Origin: an uncultured Neisseria sp.
GTDB taxonomy: Bacteria; Pseudomonadota; Gammaproteobacteria; Burkholderiales; Neisseriaceae
Assembly (NCBI GenBank): GCA_927911515.1
Contig: CAKMQH010000301.1
Location: 1 to 7,561 of the forward strand
Length of the DNA stretch: 7,561 bases
Reading direction: 5' to 3'
In this document: piece after piece, positions 5,680 to 7,561 of the stretch
Layout of the letters: each line of letters begins with the position of its first letter
Numbering within the stretch: the first letter of the stretch is position 1
The notes under the pieces: generated by a model
The model's database searches: none
Told to the model about the DNA's origin: nothing
The model's input: the letters and a program-made list of their open reading frames with translations, nothing else
Program-made: the position numbers and the translations under genes

Positions 5680-6669
5680 CTACCATATTTTCGACAGTTT
5701 TTCTTTAACTTTAGTCTCCATTTCAGCACTCAAATGGCGACCCAACATTTTGCCGAAATCTTCTTCAGGCGTATAGTTCACCAGCTCAGGGGCTTTAACG
5801 ACATCTCGGGCAACACTATATACGCTGCCGAAATCATCAATCAATCCCACTTCTTTAGCCTCCGAACCCGTATAGATACGTCCGCTGAAAACATCAGAAT
5901 ACTGCTGATCTTTCAAACGCTTTCCGCGTCCGAGTTTAACCGATTTAATAAATTCCTTATGGATATCCGTCAGCATTTTTTCCCAAATCTGAGTTTGTGC
6001 GGGCGTTTCAGGAGAAAACGGGTCGCCCATGCCTTTATTGCTGCCCGCAATTTTCAGACGACGTTTGATACCGATTTTATCCATCAGCCCCGTCGCATCA
6101 AAACCTCCGCCAATCACACCGATACTGCCAACGACGCTGGAAGGATCCGCATAAATCTTGTCAGCCGCCGCCGCAATGTAATAACAGCCCGATGCACACA
6201 TATCTTCCGCCACCACATACACAGGAATGTCTTTGTGCTCCGACTTCATACGGCGGATTTCGTTAAACGCAATATTTGAAACCACAGGCGAGCCACCCGG
6301 ACTATTGGCGCGGATGATAATTGCTTTAGCGTTGGGATTGTTGTAAACCGCCTCCATACCGGTGCGCAGCATCTCAACCTGATCATCAAGTTCATTGCCG
6401 ATTTCACCTTTCAAATCGATAACTGCCGTATGCTCCCCACTGCTTTGCACTGCATCGGTATCGTCTCCAAACAGTGACGCAATAAACATGAGAAATAAAA
6501 TCACACCGATAACACGCCAAATATTGCGCCAAATACGGGCATTACGTTGCTCTTTATAAGAAGCCAGCAATACTTCGCGCAATACTTCGCGCTCCCAAAA
6601 TGAGCCGGAATGAGATGAGGGATTATTCCCCTCGCGAGAATAAGGTTCCTGCATGATCGGTACTTTCAT
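5680..6669 (-). CDS. sppA: Signal peptide peptidase SppA-type, S49 family membrane serine protease
   Basis: S49 peptidases digest signal peptides and other short hydrophobic segments in the inner membrane. The 329-residue protein has a charged cytoplasmic N-terminus of about 50 residues, one membrane anchor (about 52-67, VIGVILFLMFIASLF) and then the protease domain. LKGEI (86-90) and RANSPGGSP (120-128) are typical of the fold. The nucleophile is Ser160 in MCASGCYYIAAAADKI and the likely general base is Lys212 in AGSNKGMGDPF, giving the Ser-Lys dyad. VGSIGVIGG (180-188) is also conserved. The length fits the single-domain form (as in SohB or Bacillus SppA), not the 600-residue duplicated E. 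coli SppA. The ATG at 6669 has no Shine-Dalgarno but overlaps the stop of a leader frame (ATGA), so coupling is likely. An in-frame ATG at 6654 (MQEPYSR) is an alternative. A 10-mer uptake core lies in codons for RRLK (6053-6062). Confidence 0.92.
   Translation of the reverse strand: MKVPIMQEPYSREGNNPSSHSGSFWEREVLREVLLASYKEQRNARIWRNIWRVIGVILFLMFIASLFGDDTDAVQSSGEHTAVIDLKGEIGNELDDQVEMLRTGMEAVYNNPNAKAIIIRANSPGGSPVVSNIAFNEIRRMKSEHKDIPVYVVAEDMCASGCYYIAAAADKIYADPSSVVGSIGVIGGGFDATGLMDKIGIKRRLKIAGSNKGMGDPFSPETPAQTQIWEKMLTDIHKEFIKSVKLGRGKRLKDQQYSDVFSGRIYTGSEAKEVGLIDDFGSVYSVARDVVKAPELVNYTPEEDFGKMLGRHLSAEMETKVKEKLSKIW
6053..6062 (-). repeat. 10-mer uptake-sequence core inside sppA
   Basis: GTCGTCTGAA on the minus strand, preceded by AC instead of AG plus G, so it matches the 10-base core but not the full 12-mer. 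It encodes part of KRRLKIAG, a few residues before the predicted catalytic Lys212. Confidence 0.6.
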
Positions 6670-6716
6670 TGTTCAAATTTTGACACTCGGAACCACAAAT
6701 CAGGTAGTCCCAACAT
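6666..6716 (-). CDS. 16-codon leader reading frame coupled to sppA
   Basis: The minus strand reads MLGLPDLWFRVSKFEQ and stops at TGA, which overlaps the sppA ATG as ATGA (6669-6666). A Shine-Dalgarno-like AGGAGA (6732-6727) lies 10 bases upstream and an in-frame TAA directly precedes the ATG. A promoter sits just above it. sppA itself has no ribosome site, so ribosomes finishing this frame could re-initiate on sppA. I recognise no homologue. It has no run of a single amino acid that would suggest classical attenuation. It may be a true leader peptide, the leftover tail of a lost upstream gene, or chance. Confidence 0.45.
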   Translation of the reverse strand: MLGLPDLWFRVSKFEQ

Positions 6717-6747
6717 TTAGAGGATGTCTCCTATCCAATAACCCCGC

Positions 6748-6777
6748 ATTCTACCGTCCTAAAAGATAAAATTTCAA
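6748..6777 (-). promoter_or_regulatory. Probable sigma-70 promoter for the leader frame and sppA
   Basis: TTGAAA (6777-6772) and TAGAAT (6753-6748) on the minus strand, each 5 of 6 to consensus, separated by 18 bases. Transcription would begin near 6741, about ten bases before the AGGAGA of the leader frame. Confidence 0.6.
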
Positions 6778-6993
6778 TCATCAGCAAATATTTGAACAAA
6801 GTTTTCATTTTATAACGAAATTTTTAGATTCGCCGTTGAGGATTCCAAGGAAATGGCAGCCTAAAACTGCTGGCACCCAAGCTCGAATAGGTTCAATATA
6901 CTTCAGATATAAAATTGCTCTCTTTAGCTATAAAACAGTTGAGATGTAATGTAAGAATAGCTTTGTTTACAGTATTTAAAAGACAATACTACA

Positions 6994-7300
6994 ATGCACA
7001 TCTATAACAACACCCGTTTCACACTGTACCAACATCAAACCATTTGGCGTATCTATACATAAGATAAAATTACCGTTTCCCCTCTGGCTCGGTAATACCA
7101 AAAATCAGCAAGGTAACCATATACCGTATCCTCAAAGCTGCACGGCTAAAACTGCGCACACCGAAAACAGCACCAACAACCGAGAAAACCATCGAGGGAA
7201 ACTCAAAAACAGGTCAAACAATACCACAAATCCTACTGGCCTAAATTTAGGAAAGCTGGGAGAGATGATGCTTAATAGTTGTGATAAAAAACATTATTAG
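6994..7300 (+). pseudogene. Decayed IS481-type transposase, N-terminal remnant
   Basis: The remnant opens MHIYNNTRFTLYQHQTIW, then RIYT, and hits TAA at 7060-7062 where the family usually has Gln (CAA to TAA). It continues DKITVSPLAR, meets a second TAA at 7093-7095, again at an expected Gln, then YQ. One base appears lost in the following A run. The next frame gives the helix-turn-helix ISKVTIYRILKAARLKLRTP and TEKTIEG before TAA at 7242-7244. Parts of the remaining family pattern appear in the other frames (GKLK near 7195-7206, then KQVKQYHKSY near 7208-7237, then GEM near 7261). The N-terminus resembles Neisseria IS481-like transposases with RLTP..RQAIW and VTIYRVLKAARL, recalled from memory and not searched. 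At least two nonsense and several frameshift changes show long-standing decay. The start is the ATG at 6994; the end is unclear because the IS30-type element follows. Confidence 0.65.
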
Positions 7301-7344
7301 AGATTGGCGGATTCGCATTTGAAGTGCAACTTTCCATAACAGAA

Positions 7345-7375
7345 AAAGGCCAGTATGCGGTAGCATACGGCCTTT
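7345..7375 (+). promoter_or_regulatory. Hairpin in the transposase leader
   Basis: AAAGGCC-A-GTATGC (7345-7358) pairs with GCATACGGCCTTT (7363-7375) around loop GGTA, with a single bulged A. It lies 19 bases before the transposase ATG and just before its ribosome site AAAGGA (7384-7389). Hairpins in this position in insertion sequences can limit transposase expression from outside transcription; here the stem lacks a following T run, so a translational or partial terminator role is inference. Confidence 0.6.
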
Positions 7376-7394
7376 CCTGCAAGAAAGGATTGCC

Positions 7395-7561
7395 ATGAGC
7401 TACACACAACTGACCCAAGACGAACGATACCCACATCCAATACCTGTCCCGCCACTGCACCATCGGCCGAAATCGCCAAACAGCTTAACCGCCACAAAAG
7501 CACCATCAGCCGCGAAATCAGACGGCACCGCACCCAAGGGCAGCAATACAGTGCTGAAAAA
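7395..7561 (+). pseudogene. IS30-family transposase, N-terminal part with two +1 frameshifts, cut by window edge
   Basis: The transposase would cut and join the element ends with a DDE catalytic core, which lies beyond the window. The start ATG follows AAAGGA at 5 bases. The frame reads MSYTQLTQDERY and then breaks at 7430-7432, where one C too many is present (TACCCAC in place of TACCAC). The next frame gives HIQYLSRHCTI and breaks at 7465-7466 with one extra G (ATCGGCCGAA in place of ATCGCCGAA). A third frame continues AEIAKQLNRHKSTISREIRR, the N-terminal helix-turn-helix that binds the terminal repeats, to the edge. The starting frame stays open but is nonsense. All family residues survive across the frames, so the lesions are recent or are sequencing errors. 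Confidence 0.75.

Larger units (their letters stand above)
7318..7561 (+). mobile_element. IS30-family insertion sequence (IS1655-like), left end
   Basis: The left end is inferred from a terminal-repeat-like stretch around TTTGAAGTGCAACTTTCC, followed by a leader hairpin and a transposase that begins MSYTQLTQDERY, the N-terminus of Neisseria IS30-family transposases. Such elements are about 1.1 kb, so roughly three quarters lie beyond the window. The exact left boundary cannot be fixed without the right repeat; it could lie anywhere from about 7300 to 7325. Confidence 0.75.

Noticed and set aside
6781..6993. AT-rich stretch between the sppA promoter and the transposase relic
   Set aside because: Short frames such as GNGSLKLLAPKLE on the plus strand lack starts and ribosome sites. 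I see no gene, RNA or clear repeat that I can support.
7272..7533. Minus-strand open frames opposite the IS30 left end
   Set aside because: They cross the terminal repeat, leader hairpin and transposase start on the opposite strand and resemble no known protein.

Overview
The window comes from a Neisseria, most likely a commensal species. Three lines of evidence point there: the gene string frr-uppS-cdsA-dxr, a short Correia element (107 bp, TATAGTGGATTAA ends), and seven full copies of the DNA uptake sequence AGGTCGTCTGAA. That variant (AG-mucDUS dialect) is, from general knowledge, typical of the mucosa/sicca/subflava group and not of N. meningitidis or N. gonorrhoeae, which mostly use ATGCCGTCTGAA. 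Nearly all genes lie on the minus strand, so transcription runs from high to low coordinates.

Region 1 (1-2958): an essential housekeeping cluster read as frr (ribosome recycling factor), uppS (undecaprenyl diphosphate synthase), cdsA (CDP-diglyceride synthase) and dxr (DXP reductoisomerase, cut by the window edge). It joins translation, isoprenoid precursor supply, the C55 lipid carrier for envelope polymers and phospholipid synthesis. A promoter is visible before frr. uppS carries two single-base frameshifts that cancel each other. A Correia element and an inverted uptake-sequence pair separate cdsA from dxr.

Region 2 (3077-5280): a two-gene ABC exporter operon (ATPase then membrane subunit, 11 nt overlap) that ends at an uptake-sequence-pair terminator. 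Its substrate is not recognisable.

Region 3 (5281-6777): a 400-base stretch with no convincing gene but a strong terminator-like hairpin and two uptake sequences, then an S49-family membrane peptidase (sppA-like). The peptidase is preceded by a good promoter and a 16-codon leader reading frame that overlaps its start as ATGA.

Region 4 (6780-7561): mobile-element debris on the plus strand. A decayed IS481-type transposase N-terminus with stops and frameshifts is followed directly by the left end of an IS30-family (IS1655-like) element. The transposase of that element also has two single-base insertions before the window ends.

I see no defence system, CRISPR array, rRNA or tRNA. The most notable observations are the doubly frameshifted essential uppS, the translationally coupled leader of sppA, the nested insertion sequences, and the use of uptake sequences as hairpin stems.
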